Shown one piece after another: positions 1 through 8,430 of a stretch of 64,000 nt of DNA (its first letter is position 1; the number at the start of each line of letters is the position of its first letter). A program made the position numbers and the translations under genes. Where the stretch lies: NCBI RefSeq assembly GCF_042685365.1, contig NZ_JBHUMY010000001.1:620001-684000 (forward strand), in the 5' to 3' direction. The stretch is from Paenibacillus_AP thailandensis. GTDB taxonomy: Bacteria; Bacillota; Bacilli; Paenibacillales; Paenibacillaceae. The notes below the pieces were generated by a model, which did no database searches, had not been told where the DNA came from, and was given only the letters and a program-made list of their open reading frames with translations.

Positions 1-1730
1 GCCTGCTCGCGAATGCCGGACATAAACGCCGCCGGATTACCTTTGCCTTTTGCGATGCGCTCGAGCTCCCGCTCCCATTCGGCGGTCAGCTCCGGCCTTT
101 GCAGCTCGTCCACCACGAGCTCGATAAGCTGCTTGCCTTTGCCGGTCGGCACGAGCCGGTTCTGCTGCCGTTCGATGGTCTCGGTTCCGAGCAGCTTCTC
201 GATAATATCCGCCCGGGTCGCCGGGGTGCCCAGTCCGTGCTTCTCCATGCGCGTAAGCAGCGCAGCCTCCGTATAACGGGCCGGAGGGGTCGTTTGAAGC
301 TCCTTCAGCTGCACCTTCCCTTCCGGCAGAGAGTCCCCTTCCCGAAGCTCGGGAAGCAGCTGCTCCGGCTCGCGTTCGGACTCCTCTTCGTCCTCCTCGA
401 AGTCCGCGCTCCCCGCCGGTCCCCCGGCGTACGCCTCTTTCCAGCCAAGCTCCTTCTGCATGCGCCCCTTCGCATGGAGACGTTCGGAGCCGGCCGCGAC
501 CGTTACGGTTGTTTCGGCATATCGGTACGGCGGATAAAACAAGGCGATAAAACGGCGAACGATCAAATCGTACAGCTTGCGCTCGTCGGCGCTTAGAGCG
601 GTCAGGTTGACGAATTGCTCCGTCGGAATAATGGCATGGTGATCGCTCACCTTGCTGTCGTCCACGAGCCGCTTCGTAATCGGCAGCGAACCCCGGAGCA
701 GCTTGCGCGCGAGCGGCGCGTAAGGGCCGACCGCGACGCTTTCGAGCCGCCCTTTCAAAGTCGGCACCATATCGCTTGGCAAATAACGCGAATCGGTCCG
801 CGGATAAGTGACCAGCTTATGCTGCTCGTACAGCCTTTGCAGCACGCTTGACGTCTGTTTGGCGGAGAAGCCGAGCCGCTTGTTAGCGTCCCGCTGCAGC
901 TCCGTCAAGTCGTAGGCCAGCGGATGCGGCTCTTCTTTCTCGACGGTGCGAAGCTTCTCGACCTTCGCCGGCCGTCCTTTCAGCCGCGAGACGACCGCGT
1001 CGGCTTCCTCCCGGCTCCACAGCCGGCCGTCCGGCGACGTTTCCGAACGCCACCGGGCGGTCAGGCTCCCGTACGAAGCTTGGATCGTCCAATAAGGCTT
1101 CGGCCGGAATTGGCTGATCTCCCGCTCGCGCTCCATCAGAATAGCCAGCGTAGGCGTCTGTACCCGTCCGGCAGCCAGCTGCGCATTGTATTTCACCGTT
1201 AACGCCCTCGTAACGTTAAGGCCGATCAGCCAATCCGCTTCGGCGCGGCAAACGGCGGAAGCATACAGATGATCGAACTCGTTGCCGGGCCGCAGGGCGT
1301 TAAAGCCGTCGCGGATCGCCTTGTCCGTCTGGGACGAAATCCACAGCCGCTTGAACGGCTTCCGCCAATGAACGAGCTCCATAATCCATCTCGCGACAAG
1401 CTCTCCTTCGCGGCCGGCATCCGTCGCGATAATAAGCTCGCCGATATCCTTGCGTCGGCACAGATCGGCTACCGCCCGATATTGATGGGAAGTTTCCTTC
1501 AGCACCTTCAAATTCATCTTGGGCGGCAGGATCGGAAGATCTTCCAGGCTCCACGTTTTGTATTTGCCGTCGTAATCTTCGGGTTCGGCCAGCGTAACCA
1601 GATGGCCCAGCGCCCAAGTGACGACATATCGGGGACCTTCGATATAGCTTTTATGTTTTTGCCCGCAGCCAAGCACGCGCGCGATTTCTTTGGCGACGCT
1701 CGGCTTTTCGGCTAATACCAGCGATTTCAT
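1..1730 (-). CDS. topB: DNA topoisomerase III (partial, C-terminus outside window)
   Basis: Type IA topoisomerase that relaxes and decatenates DNA through a tyrosine-DNA intermediate in the cytoplasm. The reading frame begins at an ATG at 1730 with the toprim start MKSLVLAEKPSVAKEIARVL and the acidic ATDAGREGE motif. The active-site region VTYPRTDSRYLP follows. About 576 residues are present and the frame is open at position 1, so the C-terminal part (family length about 700) lies beyond the edge. It is transcribed away from the neighbouring metallophosphoesterase. The family is certain from the motifs; the topB name rests on the Bacillus-type sequence. Confidence 0.95.
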   Translation of the reverse strand, partial: MKSLVLAEKPSVAKEIARVLGCGQKHKSYIEGPRYVVTWALGHLVTLAEPEDYDGKYKTWSLEDLPILPPKMNLKVLKETSHQYRAVADLCRRKDIGELIIATDAGREGELVARWIMELVHWRKPFKRLWISSQTDKAIRDGFNALRPGNEFDHLYASAVCRAEADWLIGLNVTRALTVKYNAQLAAGRVQTPTLAILMEREREISQFRPKPYWTIQASYGSLTARWRSETSPDGRLWSREEADAVVSRLKGRPAKVEKLRTVEKEEPHPLAYDLTELQRDANKRLGFSAKQTSSVLQRLYEQHKLVTYPRTDSRYLPSDMVPTLKGRLESVAVGPYAPLARKLLRGSLPITKRLVDDSKVSDHHAIIPTEQFVNLTALSADERKLYDLIVRRFIALFYPPYRYAETTVTVAAGSERLHAKGRMQKELGWKEAYAGGPAGSADFEEDEEESEREPEQLLPELREGDSLPEGKVQLKELQTTPPARYTEAALLTRMEKHGLGTPATRADIIEKLLGTETIERQQNRLVPTGKGKQLIELVVDELQRPELTAEWERELERIAKGKGNPAAFMSGIREQ

Positions 1731-2004
1731 CTATTAACCTCTCCATTTCCATAGCAAACTGAACCGATTCTCGATGTCCTGTCAAAAGACGAACCGTTCC
1801 GGAGCATTTCAGTATCGATCCTATTATTTCAAAAAAACGCAAAAAAACTGTTCCCGTTTGCTATCCATTATCCCGCGAACCGCCGCCAAAAGTCAAAGCC
1901 GGCCGTCTTGTCCCGTTTTCACAATAACATCATTTTACCGCCTTTAAGACGGTGTGTTATAGTAATCTGCGTCAAAGTCATTTCGAACATAAGGAGGCTT
2001 GCCT

Positions 2005-3168
2005 ATGTTGAAGCCCAAATTAGCCGGCATGATCGCTTCGTTCCTGATCGCATACGGACTGCTGGTCTGGTATATCGGCTGGAACGGCTGGGTCTACCTG
2101 AACACGCTGTTCGAGCTTGAGAATCGGGGAGTTTACGCCGCGGTTATCGTCCTTATCGCCATTTCCTATTTAATCGGCCGGGCGGGCCAATCCGTATCCG
2201 GTTTTGGCATCGGCCTTGCCGCAAGAGTATTCAAATTAATCGGCTCGTATTGGTTCGCCGTGCTGGAATATGCGCTGCTGCTCCTTCCGGTCGCCAACAT
2301 CGCCGCCCTTATACTCAAGACGCTTGGCGTAACGTCACGGCAATACGTCATCGTAGTCGGCACGATCGTCATTCTAATGCTTGGCGCGCTGCTAATCCGG
2401 GGTTCGTGGAACGCCTGGACGCCGGCGGTGCAAACGTACCGCGTAACCGTCAATAAGGATGCGGGCGGCCGGAAAAAGCTGCGAATCGCCGTCGCGTCCG
2501 ACATTCATCTCGGCACGATCGTCGGCAACCGGCATTTGAAGCGGCTCCTGAAGGAGCTCGACCGCATGAAGCCCGACCTGATTTTGCTGCCGGGGGACGT
2601 TATCGACGACGATATCGAGCCCTATATCCGCAACAACATGTCCGAATACATGCGCAAGCTTAAAGCTCCGCTGGGCGTATACGCCGTTCTCGGCAACCAT
2701 GAATATATCGGAGGGCACATCCCCCGTTACGTCGAAGAGATGAAGGCGATCGGGATTCGGGTGCTGATGGACGAAAGCGTCCTCGTAGACGACAGCTTCT
2801 ATATTATCGGACGCAAAGACTTGTCCGCCGGCCGCACGCCGGAGGGACGTCTCTCGACCGCCGAGCTTGCAGCCGGGCTTGACGAAAGCCGCCCGCTAAT
2901 CCTGATGGATCATCAGCCGTCCGATTTGGACGAATACGCCGAAGCCGGCATCGATATTTCGTTATCCGGCCATACGCACCGGGGACAATTCGCTCCCAAT
3001 CACTGGATTACGAGGCGGCTCTTCGAGCTTGACCACGGCTATCTCCATAAGGGAAGCCTGCATGCGATCGTATCCTCCGGCTTCGGCACCTGGGGACCTC
3101 CGGTAAGAATCGCCAGCCGGTCCGAAATCGTGCAGGTCGAAGTAACGTTTGAACCGCCGGCTCCATGA
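2005..3168 (+). CDS. Membrane-anchored metallophosphoesterase
   Basis: A 387-residue protein with about four N-terminal membrane segments (residues 10-140) followed by a calcineurin-like phosphoesterase domain. The metal-binding motifs are all visible: SDIHLG (D-x-H), LLPGDVIDD, LGNHEY, and SGHTHRGQ near the end. The closest known type is the Bacillus YkuE-like group; the substrate is unknown. I chose the ATG at 2005 because AAGGAGG at 1991-1997 lies 7 nt upstream; a TTG two codons earlier would sit too close to that site. It stands alone on the plus strand, divergent from topB. A plus-strand hairpin with a T-run at 3400-3430 may end its transcript. Confidence 0.88.
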   Translation: MLKPKLAGMIASFLIAYGLLVWYIGWNGWVYLNTLFELENRGVYAAVIVLIAISYLIGRAGQSVSGFGIGLAARVFKLIGSYWFAVLEYALLLLPVANIAALILKTLGVTSRQYVIVVGTIVILMLGALLIRGSWNAWTPAVQTYRVTVNKDAGGRKKLRIAVASDIHLGTIVGNRHLKRLLKELDRMKPDLILLPGDVIDDDIEPYIRNNMSEYMRKLKAPLGVYAVLGNHEYIGGHIPRYVEEMKAIGIRVLMDESVLVDDSFYIIGRKDLSAGRTPEGRLSTAELAAGLDESRPLILMDHQPSDLDEYAEAGIDISLSGHTHRGQFAPNHWITRRLFELDHGYLHKGSLHAIVSSGFGTWGPPVRIASRSEIVQVEVTFEPPAP

Positions 3169-3200
3169 CCCGTTCCGCTCAAGGCCCGGAGCCGCGCATA

Positions 3201-3437
3201 TTAGCTTGAACGAATGCCCCGCGCCCGCAGCATGTTTTGGATGGCGGGCAAATTCCCTTCCCGTATCGCTGCCGACAGCTTCCTTGCAAAGGCCGGCTGC
3301 GCGGCGGCAGCGAGGAACAGCTTGCGGGACTCTTCCGGCGTCAGCCGGAGCGTCAGGCTGTACGGGTCGGGAAACACGCGGTCGGCCTTAACGGAAACGA
3401 CGTCCTTCCGAAGCGAAGGACGTTTTTTTTGATTCAT
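3201..3437 (-). CDS. Small hypothetical protein, translationally coupled
   Basis: A 78-residue basic protein that I do not recognise. Residues 1-35 are charged (MNQKKRPSLRKDVVS), and residues 35-75 look helical with an Ala-rich stretch. Its ATG overlaps the stop of the upstream small gene as ATGA, and AAGGCGG lies 8 nt before the start; this coupling is the main evidence that both genes are real. A terminator-like hairpin reading in the opposite direction lies inside its first codons (3400-3430). It may belong to the neighbouring group of small genes, possibly sporulation related; that is inference. Confidence 0.55.
   Translation of the reverse strand: MNQKKRPSLRKDVVSVKADRVFPDPYSLTLRLTPEESRKLFLAAAAQPAFARKLSAAIREGNLPAIQNMLRARGIRSS
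3400..3430 (+). terminator. Terminator-like hairpin inside a coding region
   Basis: The stem ACGTCCTTC / GAAGGACGT with a 6-nt loop is followed by eight T on the plus strand. It could end the metallophosphoesterase transcript (stop at 3168). It lies within the first codons of the minus-strand gene 3201-3437. Confidence 0.55.
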
Positions 3438-3622
3438 GTCAATACCGCCTTTATCGAATTCAAATCGACTCGGAGAAATAAGCTCCCGCCCACCAAAAAT
3501 ATCGCCGTATTGCCGATTAACCCTTCAAACTTCGCGAACAGAAATCCGGAAGAGTCGAACCATACGAACATGTTGGTCCCCGGCGGCACGCCTTGCAAAA
3601 TGGAGCTTGGCATCGGCTGCAA
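3434..3622 (-). CDS. Small beta-rich protein, possible Sm/SH3-like barrel
   Basis: A 62-residue protein starting at TTG 3622, with AAAGGGTGA 6 nt upstream; an ATG at codon 4 is the alternative. After a short lead the sequence alternates hydrophobic and polar residues (GTNMFVWFDSSG, then FEGLIGNTAIFLVGG) and ends with RVDLNSIKAVLT. That ending resembles RIRLTSINSV in the gene at 3750-4001. The pattern recalls small spore-associated barrels of the YuzF/GerQ kind, but I cannot assign a family. It overlaps the next gene by 4 nt. No function is claimed. Confidence 0.55.
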   Translation of the reverse strand: MQPMPSSILQGVPPGTNMFVWFDSSGFLFAKFEGLIGNTAIFLVGGSLFLRVDLNSIKAVLT

Positions 3623-3749
3623 AAGCCATCACCCTTTTGCCCGTTATAGTTCCATACTATGCAGTCGTTAGCCTAGCCGTCCCTTCCCGGACGCAAGATT
3701 ATGTAAGAAGCCGCCTGAAGCAGGGCGGCATTCGGTTACTGCTTGACAT

Positions 3750-4001
3750 TTAGATGCTTACAGAATTAATGGAAGTTAAACGGATACGCGTAATCCCGGC
3801 AATGGTTGTACCTCCAGCGTTAACTACATTTGTAAAGAGCGCGTTCCCGAGTGTGTCCACGCCTTGAAAAGTCCCTTGCCATAACCCTAATACCCCGCCA
3901 CCGTCAAATTGAAATGCAACTGGAGTCCCTGGATTAAGAGTAAGCAAAAATGCAGCGGCAGTGTTTAAAACGGTTCTAATATGACCTGAGTCTTTGTTCA
4001 T
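3750..4001 (-). CDS. Small beta-rich protein, possible Sm/SH3-like barrel
   Basis: An 83-residue protein with a very strong ribosome site (GGGAGGAGG, 7 nt before ATG 4001), which argues for a real gene. After an N-terminal helix (residues 5-22), residues 23-83 show short beta-strand patterns separated by glycines (GTPVAFQFDGGG, QGTFQGVDTLGNALF) and end with ITRIRLTSINSVSI. The ending and spacing resemble the next gene downstream (3434-3622). No Cys, no signal peptide and no membrane segment are seen. A spore or coat role is a guess from the look of the protein and the organism. Confidence 0.6.
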   Translation of the reverse strand: MNKDSGHIRTVLNTAAAFLLTLNPGTPVAFQFDGGGVLGLWQGTFQGVDTLGNALFTNVVNAGGTTIAGITRIRLTSINSVSI

Positions 4002-4558
4002 TTGTGTGCCTCCTCCCTCTTACAGATAGTACTAGTTTATTATTTTCCGAGATTGACTGTTTGGACGAATAGATTAGTATATTCGCATAATCTTGCGCTT
4101 TTGCCGGGACGTGAAGTTGCGCTTTCGGGCTTGCCTGATAGGGAAACCGGCTCTCTGAAATATGCGATTGACCGTAACGGAATATCATCGGAATTAATAG
4201 AATAATAGTGTTCAGGAGCGACTGACATTGCTTCACCTTATTCCGCTGAAGTGGACGATGCGGATGCATAACGCGAACAGGGGCAAAAAAACGATGGAAT
4301 CAAACGGGATATCCATAACGTTCATTAACGGGTCATCGATCGTAACCGAGTCCTCCTGGACGCCAAACTGCAGTCCGAATGCCGCCCGCCCGCTTTATGC
4401 CTTATTTCATCGGTTCCGCCTTCCTTGTCCCTGGATCACCGACTGACTTTAAGGGACAACCGATCTTTGAAGTATTGCAATTGGAGAAGGAGTCTATAGC
4501 ATGTCCCGCTCTATTTGCATACGATATTATTACTTGAATAGAAAGGAGTGGAACGCGA
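4002..4558. other. Intergenic stretch without a convincing gene
   Basis: About 550 nt between the divergent small genes. Short open frames exist on both strands but none has protein-like composition together with a good ribosome site. The only notable signal is CATACGATA at 4518-4526, before the gene at 4559. Confidence 0.5.
4518..4526 (+). promoter_or_regulatory. Possible sigma-K type -10 element
   Basis: CATACGATA matches the CATANNNTA form of mother-cell sigma-K -10 sites and lies 33 nt before the start of the small gene at 4559. I see no matching -35, so this is weak. Confidence 0.25.
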
Positions 4559-4825
4559 ATGGATATAGTGTCATTCCTGCAGTCGCGTGCCGAAAGCTTG
4601 CTTCCTGTTACAATTGAAAGAGCCGATAACAACCGAGTTATTTGCGGAACAGTTGCCTTTGTCGCCGGCACGTCTACTGGTACCACGACTGGACTCATTA
4701 ACGCAGGCACAACAACCAATGGACTCATTAATGCAGGGAACAACACAGGAAATGCTTCCGTGGGAATCGCGTATGACGGCCGCATCGTTATCATTCCGAT
4801 TGACAAGATTAATCAAGTCTATTAA
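4559..4825 (+). CDS. Small protein with Asn/Gly/Thr repeat
   Basis: An 88-residue protein with AAAGGAG about 9 nt before ATG 4559. The N-terminal half resembles a small beta protein (SLLPVTIERADNNRVICGTV). A low-complexity middle follows with a near repeat of the type TGLINAGTTTN / GLINAGNNTGN, and the end is RIVIIPIDKINQVY. The C-terminal I-x-K/S-I-N-x-V pattern resembles the two small proteins on the opposite strand. A bidirectional terminator follows at once. The function is unknown; a spore surface or coat-associated role is possible but unproven. Confidence 0.6.
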   Translation: MDIVSFLQSRAESLLPVTIERADNNRVICGTVAFVAGTSTGTTTGLINAGTTTNGLINAGNNTGNASVGIAYDGRIVIIPIDKINQVY

Positions 4826-4842
4826 TCATCCGAAGCAACCCC

Positions 4843-4890
4843 GCAAGAAAAAAGACCACGTTCTGTAAAATACAGCCGCGGTCTTTTTTG
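4843..4890. terminator. Bidirectional terminator
   Basis: AAAAAAGACC pairs with GGTCTTTTTT across an imperfect stem. A- and T-runs flank both sides, so it can serve both the small gene at 4559 and the esterase that converges on it. Confidence 0.8.
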
Positions 4891-4914
4891 CTATTATGAA
4901 ACGGTTTTCTTGTA

Positions 4915-5727
4915 TCAGCCGGAATAAGAATCGATAAATCCGCGTCTGCGCAGCCAACGCTCGCACAACATGGGCCAGGTGCTCGTCTCCGGCTCGGCTT
5001 CGGCCAATCCCAGGCCGTGGCGTCCGCTTTCGTAGACATGCAGCTCATGGGGCACGCGGTTTCGGCTTAAAGCCGCCGCAAACATCAAACTGTTCTCGAC
5101 AGGAACGGCTCCGTCGTCCGCGGTATGCCACAAAAAAGCGGGCGGCGTATCGGCCGCAACCTGCTTTTCGTTCGAAAGCAGCTCCACAAGCTCTTCGGGA
5201 GCGTCCTCGCCGAGCAGATTGACGCGCGATCCGTCGTGCCGGTATTCGCCCAATGTGATAACCGGATAACAAAGCACCATTAAATCCGGCCGGCTGCTGA
5301 ATCTTTCCAACGGATCGGCGCTTTCGGCGTCCCCCGGGTCATGATGCGTTCCGACTGTCGATGCAAGGTGTCCTCCCGCCGAAAAACCGAGAATGCCTAC
5401 CCGGCCCGGATCGACGCCGAATTCGGCGGCTCTGCTCCGGACAAGCCGGACGGCTCGCTTCGCGTCGTTCATCGGAACCGGATGCTTGTGAGGCGCAACG
5501 CGATAGTCCAGCACGAAAGCTTGAATGCCGATTCGGTTCAGCCATTCGGCAATCGGCTTGCCTTCATGCTCGGCCCTCATCCCGTAGCCGCCGCCCGGGA
5601 AGACGATAACGGCGGAAAGCGGCTTGTCCGCCTGCAGCAAATACGGCGTAACCGTTGCTTTTTCCCCGTTGAGCGATTCCCCGTTTGGATGCCCCTCCGG
5701 CCATATTTCGATCGGTTTACGATTCAT
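4915..5727 (-). CDS. Alpha/beta-hydrolase, acetyl-esterase type
   Basis: A 270-residue cytoplasmic esterase of the BD-FAE / acetyl-xylan-esterase-like group. The oxyanion loop VFPGGGYG is at residues 42-49, the nucleophile elbow GFSAGG has Ser116, and the acid and base are in HTADDGAVP (about Asp205) and SGRHGLG (His237). No signal peptide is present, so it probably deacetylates sugars or oligosaccharides after uptake, as known for related enzymes in plant-polysaccharide users. It is a single-gene unit that converges with the small gene at 4559. The exact substrate cannot be read from sequence. Confidence 0.85.
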   Translation of the reverse strand: MNRKPIEIWPEGHPNGESLNGEKATVTPYLLQADKPLSAVIVFPGGGYGMRAEHEGKPIAEWLNRIGIQAFVLDYRVAPHKHPVPMNDAKRAVRLVRSRAAEFGVDPGRVGILGFSAGGHLASTVGTHHDPGDAESADPLERFSSRPDLMVLCYPVITLGEYRHDGSRVNLLGEDAPEELVELLSNEKQVAADTPPAFLWHTADDGAVPVENSLMFAAALSRNRVPHELHVYESGRHGLGLAEAEPETSTWPMLCERWLRRRGFIDSYSG

Positions 5728-5914
5728 CGCGAAAATTCCCTCTTCCTTTTATATATGTAATAATGTTTGCGCTTACTTTCTTATTTCGGCGTCCGCCCGG
5801 TTAAGTCCTTTCGCATAATGTACCAGCCACTGTGAGACTCCCCTTCCGGCAAATTGCGCGCAGCGGCCGCTTCGCCAGCCGCAGGCAAGAACCGTGCCCC
5901 CGAGGGACTCCTCC

Positions 5915-6415
5915 TTAAGCTTCGATAAATTGCCCTTCGTTCGCACGGACATAACCGTTCATGGCCTCGATCATCGCGGTCGATTCCGTTCGATAGCGCT
6001 CGTATAACGAAACGATCGTTTGCCGCAATACGGGGTCAGCGTCCAAATCCGACGCTGTCGCTTTACGCCATCCGTCTGCGGCCGGCCCGTTTACGGCCCT
6101 TACCGCCTCCTCCAGCCCCTCGTACACCCGGCACAGCTCCGGACGGTTGAAAAACAAGCTTGCTTTTTTGATCTCGTCCCAAGCCGGAAGCTCCGCGATG
6201 AAGTAATACGCGAACCAATAGCATTCGGCCTCGGAACGGGCATGATTATGATAAATGTAAAACATCCACAGCGCTTTTTGCCCTTCATTCAGGTTCCGAT
6301 AGACGGACGCCTTTTGGGCCTCGCTTTTTCCCCGCAGCGGTTCAAGAAACGGGGCCACGCATAACCAAGAGAGCCTGCTGTCGTTTAAATCCGAGCCGTC
6401 AAGCCGTACCCGCAC
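5915..6415 (-). CDS. Conserved hypothetical protein, acidic/helical
   Basis: I start this at GTG 6415 because AAAGGAGGT at 6421-6429 lies 6 nt upstream; longer versions from upstream codons would include the ribosome site. The 166-residue product begins MRVRLDGSDLNDSRLSW and is rich in Trp, Tyr and charged residues (GQKALWMFYIYHNHARSEAE). It looks all-helical, without signal peptide or membrane segment. I do not recognise a family. It is separated from the IscA-like gene by that gene's terminator and probably has its own promoter. Confidence 0.7.
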   Translation of the reverse strand: MRVRLDGSDLNDSRLSWLCVAPFLEPLRGKSEAQKASVYRNLNEGQKALWMFYIYHNHARSEAECYWFAYYFIAELPAWDEIKKASLFFNRPELCRVYEGLEEAVRAVNGPAADGWRKATASDLDADPVLRQTIVSLYERYRTESTAMIEAMNGYVRANEGQFIEA

Positions 6416-6436
6416 CTTGCACCTCCTTTCCGTCAG

Positions 6437-6476
6437 CAAAAAAAGGCATACAAAGTCCATTCACTTTGCATGCCTT
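6437..6476 (-). terminator. Terminator of the IscA-like gene
   Basis: Stem AAGGCATACAAAGT / ACTTTGCATGCCTT; on the minus strand it ends in a run of T. It lies 18 nt after the IscA-like stop. Confidence 0.8.
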
Positions 6477-6493
6477 CCCTCCGTTGTGTTCGA

Positions 6494-6850
6494 TTAGCAA
6501 TCGCTGTCCGGTTTGCCCGCAGCCGTGGCCGTGCGGAACGACGAGCCGCAGCCGCAAGTCGCGATCGCGTTCGGGTTGTTCATCGTAAAGCCGCCGCCCA
6601 TCGCGGATTCCTTCCAGTCGATCTCGAGGCCGACCAAATATTTGCTGCTTTCTTCGTCGACGACGACTTTTACGCCGTTCATCTCGAACGATTGGTCTCC
6701 CGCTTGCAGCTCGTCGTCAAAGCCCATGCCGTAGGAAAAACCGGTGCAGCCGCCTTCCTTCACGCCGATACGCAGGAACAGGGCCGGGTCTCCTTCCTGC
6801 TCCAGCATTTCTTTTATTTTATCGGATGCCGATTCACTGATCGTGATCAT
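6494..6850 (-). CDS. HesB/IscA-type iron-sulfur carrier
   Basis: A-type Fe-S cluster carrier of 118 residues, similar to Bacillus YutM. The three conserved cysteines are present: Cys35 in EGGCTGFSYG, and Cys99 and Cys101 in ATCGCGSSF. Such proteins accept a cluster from SUF scaffolds and pass it to apo-enzymes in the cytoplasm. A vegetative-type promoter lies upstream (TTGAGC-17-TATACT). A further Cys ends the chain (PDSDC), which is not part of the family motif. The NifU-like protein 3 kb away suggests this region has an Fe-S theme. Confidence 0.92.
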   Translation of the reverse strand: MITISESASDKIKEMLEQEGDPALFLRIGVKEGGCTGFSYGMGFDDELQAGDQSFEMNGVKVVVDEESSKYLVGLEIDWKESAMGGGFTMNNPNAIATCGCGSSFRTATAAGKPDSDC

Positions 6851-6882
6851 GCGTATCCCTCCTCATCGTCATGCTTGGTTTC

Positions 6883-6911
6883 AGTATACTCCTATTCGTC
6901 CGGCCGCTCAA
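6883..6911 (-). promoter_or_regulatory. Sigma-A type promoter of the IscA-like gene
   Basis: Read on the minus strand: TTGAGC (6906-6911), a 17-nt spacer, TATACT (6883-6888). It sits about 35 nt before the start codon, with GGAGGG between. Confidence 0.6.
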
Positions 6912-6941
6912 GAGACGGGCGTCAATGCCATTTAAAATTGC

Positions 6942-6971
6942 TTGCCGAATTTTTAGAGCGAGGTTTATAAT
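6942..6971 (+). promoter_or_regulatory. Sigma-A type promoter of mqnE
   Basis: TTGCCG (6942-6947), an 18-nt spacer and a perfect TATAAT (6966-6971). It implies a leader of roughly 115 nt before the mqnE start. Confidence 0.6.
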
Positions 6972-7093
6972 AGGGAGCGAACTTCATACTTGCGGGATGT
7001 ATATGTTACTTTTTTCACAAAGTCTTAAAAATTGCTCGGATTCGGGAACGCGACAATGGTTCAAATACCGGAACAAGGAGGGTGTTGCTTGAG

Positions 7094-8197
7094 ATGAACA
7101 TAATCGTGCCCACGGCGGACAGCCGGATGCTTGCCATTAAGGAGAAAGTCCGGAACGGCGAGCGGCTTACTTTAGAGGACGGCGTTTTCTTATATCAGTC
7201 GGACGATCTTCTTAGCATCGGACAAATGGCCAATGAAGTAAACCTGAAAAAGAACGGAAAAAAGGTTTATTTTATAGAAAACATGAGCTTGTATTTCACC
7301 AACGTGTGCGAAGCCCACTGCGCTTTCTGCAATTTTCGCAAGGATGAGGGGCAGGAAGGCGCCTACACGTTAAGCGGACAGCAGATGGTCGAGTACGTCA
7401 GCCAGCATTATCATCCCGGCGTCCGCGAATTTCATATCGTCGGCGGTCATAATCCGCATGTGCCGTTCCAATATTACATCGATTCGCTTAAAGCGCTCAA
7501 GGAGGCGTTCCCGGAAGTTACGCTTAAGGCTTACACCGCTGCGGAAATCGATTTTTATTCCCGCATCAGCGGGCTGAGCTACCGCGAAGTGCTGCAGGAG
7601 CTGATGAAGGCCGGTCTGGAGTCGCTCACGGGCGGCGGAGCAGAAATATTATCCGACCATTACCGCAAAAAAATGCGCGTCGAAAAAGCGGACGTCTCCC
7701 AATATTTGCAGGTGCACCGCACCGCCCACGAGCTTGGCTTAAAGACGCATACGACCATGCTCTACGGCGCGATCGAGACTCATGAAGACCGGATTCGCCA
7801 TATGATGCAAATCCGGGAGCTGCAGGACGAAACGGGCGGCTTCCTGGTCTTCATCCCGTTGTCGATGCAGCCGATAAATCCTAGAGCGGGCATTCGCCGC
7901 CGCAATTCCGCATTTGAAGATTTAAAAACGATCGCGATCAGCCGTTTGATGCTTGACAATTTCAATCACATTAAAGCGTACTTCATTAACATCGGCACGC
8001 AGCTGACGCAGGTGTCCTTGACGATGGGGGCATCCGACGTTCACGGTACGATCGTCAAAGAACGGATCAGCCACTCGGCGGGCGCTTTGACTCCCGAAGG
8101 CATTACGCGCGAAGATTTGGTATGGCTCGTCAAAGGCGCGGGCCGCATACCGGTCGAGCGGGATACGTTCTATAACGAGATCAAGGTATTTGAGTAA
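7094..8197 (+). CDS. mqnE: Aminofutalosine synthase, radical SAM
   Basis: Radical SAM enzyme of the futalosine route to menaquinone; it joins a chorismate-derived enolpyruvate unit to an adenosyl radical to give aminofutalosine. The cluster motif CEAHCAFC is at Cys72, Cys76 and Cys79, preceded by SLYFTNVC, and the family blocks HIVGGHNPH and YTAAEIDF follow. The length, 367 residues, fits the family. AAGGAGG at 7075-7081 is compatible with ATG 7094 (12 nt); GTG 7082 and TTG 7085 are too close or closer than usual. A UbiD decarboxylase of the same pathway lies at 11.9-13.7 kb. Confidence 0.93.
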   Translation: MNIIVPTADSRMLAIKEKVRNGERLTLEDGVFLYQSDDLLSIGQMANEVNLKKNGKKVYFIENMSLYFTNVCEAHCAFCNFRKDEGQEGAYTLSGQQMVEYVSQHYHPGVREFHIVGGHNPHVPFQYYIDSLKALKEAFPEVTLKAYTAAEIDFYSRISGLSYREVLQELMKAGLESLTGGGAEILSDHYRKKMRVEKADVSQYLQVHRTAHELGLKTHTTMLYGAIETHEDRIRHMMQIRELQDETGGFLVFIPLSMQPINPRAGIRRRNSAFEDLKTIAISRLMLDNFNHIKAYFINIGTQLTQVSLTMGASDVHGTIVKERISHSAGALTPEGITREDLVWLVKGAGRIPVERDTFYNEIKVFE

Positions 8198-8430
8198 TGT
8201 TGTACGGCGGGGGCATATTACAATAAAAGCTCCCGAACCAATATGTTAAAACCTCTGACGAGGCCATTCGAAGATGAGCGACCGCGTTTAGAGGCAGGTT
8301 TTATCGCCAAATAGAATTTATTACTCCGATATGCTCGGAAATTCTATTGTGGTGGAAAAACAGGAATATCGCCCTTGGCTTAAAGGGCGGTATTGCCATG
8401 TTAACATCCAGAGTGGAGAGGTATATAAAG
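8198..8430 (+). repeat. Intergenic region holding copy A of a dispersed element
   Basis: The 22-nt core at 8262-8283 (GGCCATTCGAAGATGAGCGA plus CC) recurs at 61548 and 62642. The core here lies between AAAACCTCT and AGAGGCAGGTTTT, which can pair in part. A second inverted repeat, AATAGAATTT / AAATTCTATT, follows at about 8311-8349. A short hairpin (CGCCCTT / AAGGGCG) precedes the next gene. No coding frame is convincing. Confidence 0.6.

Noticed and set aside
99..1715. Several open frames on the plus strand over topB
   Set aside because: They are antisense to a clear topoisomerase and have no family features.
4040..4228. A 62-codon minus-strand frame with a possible AAGGTGA site
   Set aside because: Composition is not protein-like and the spacing is short (4 nt); not supported enough to list.
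4228..4446. A 72-codon plus-strand frame
   Set aside because: No ribosome site and no recognisable pattern.
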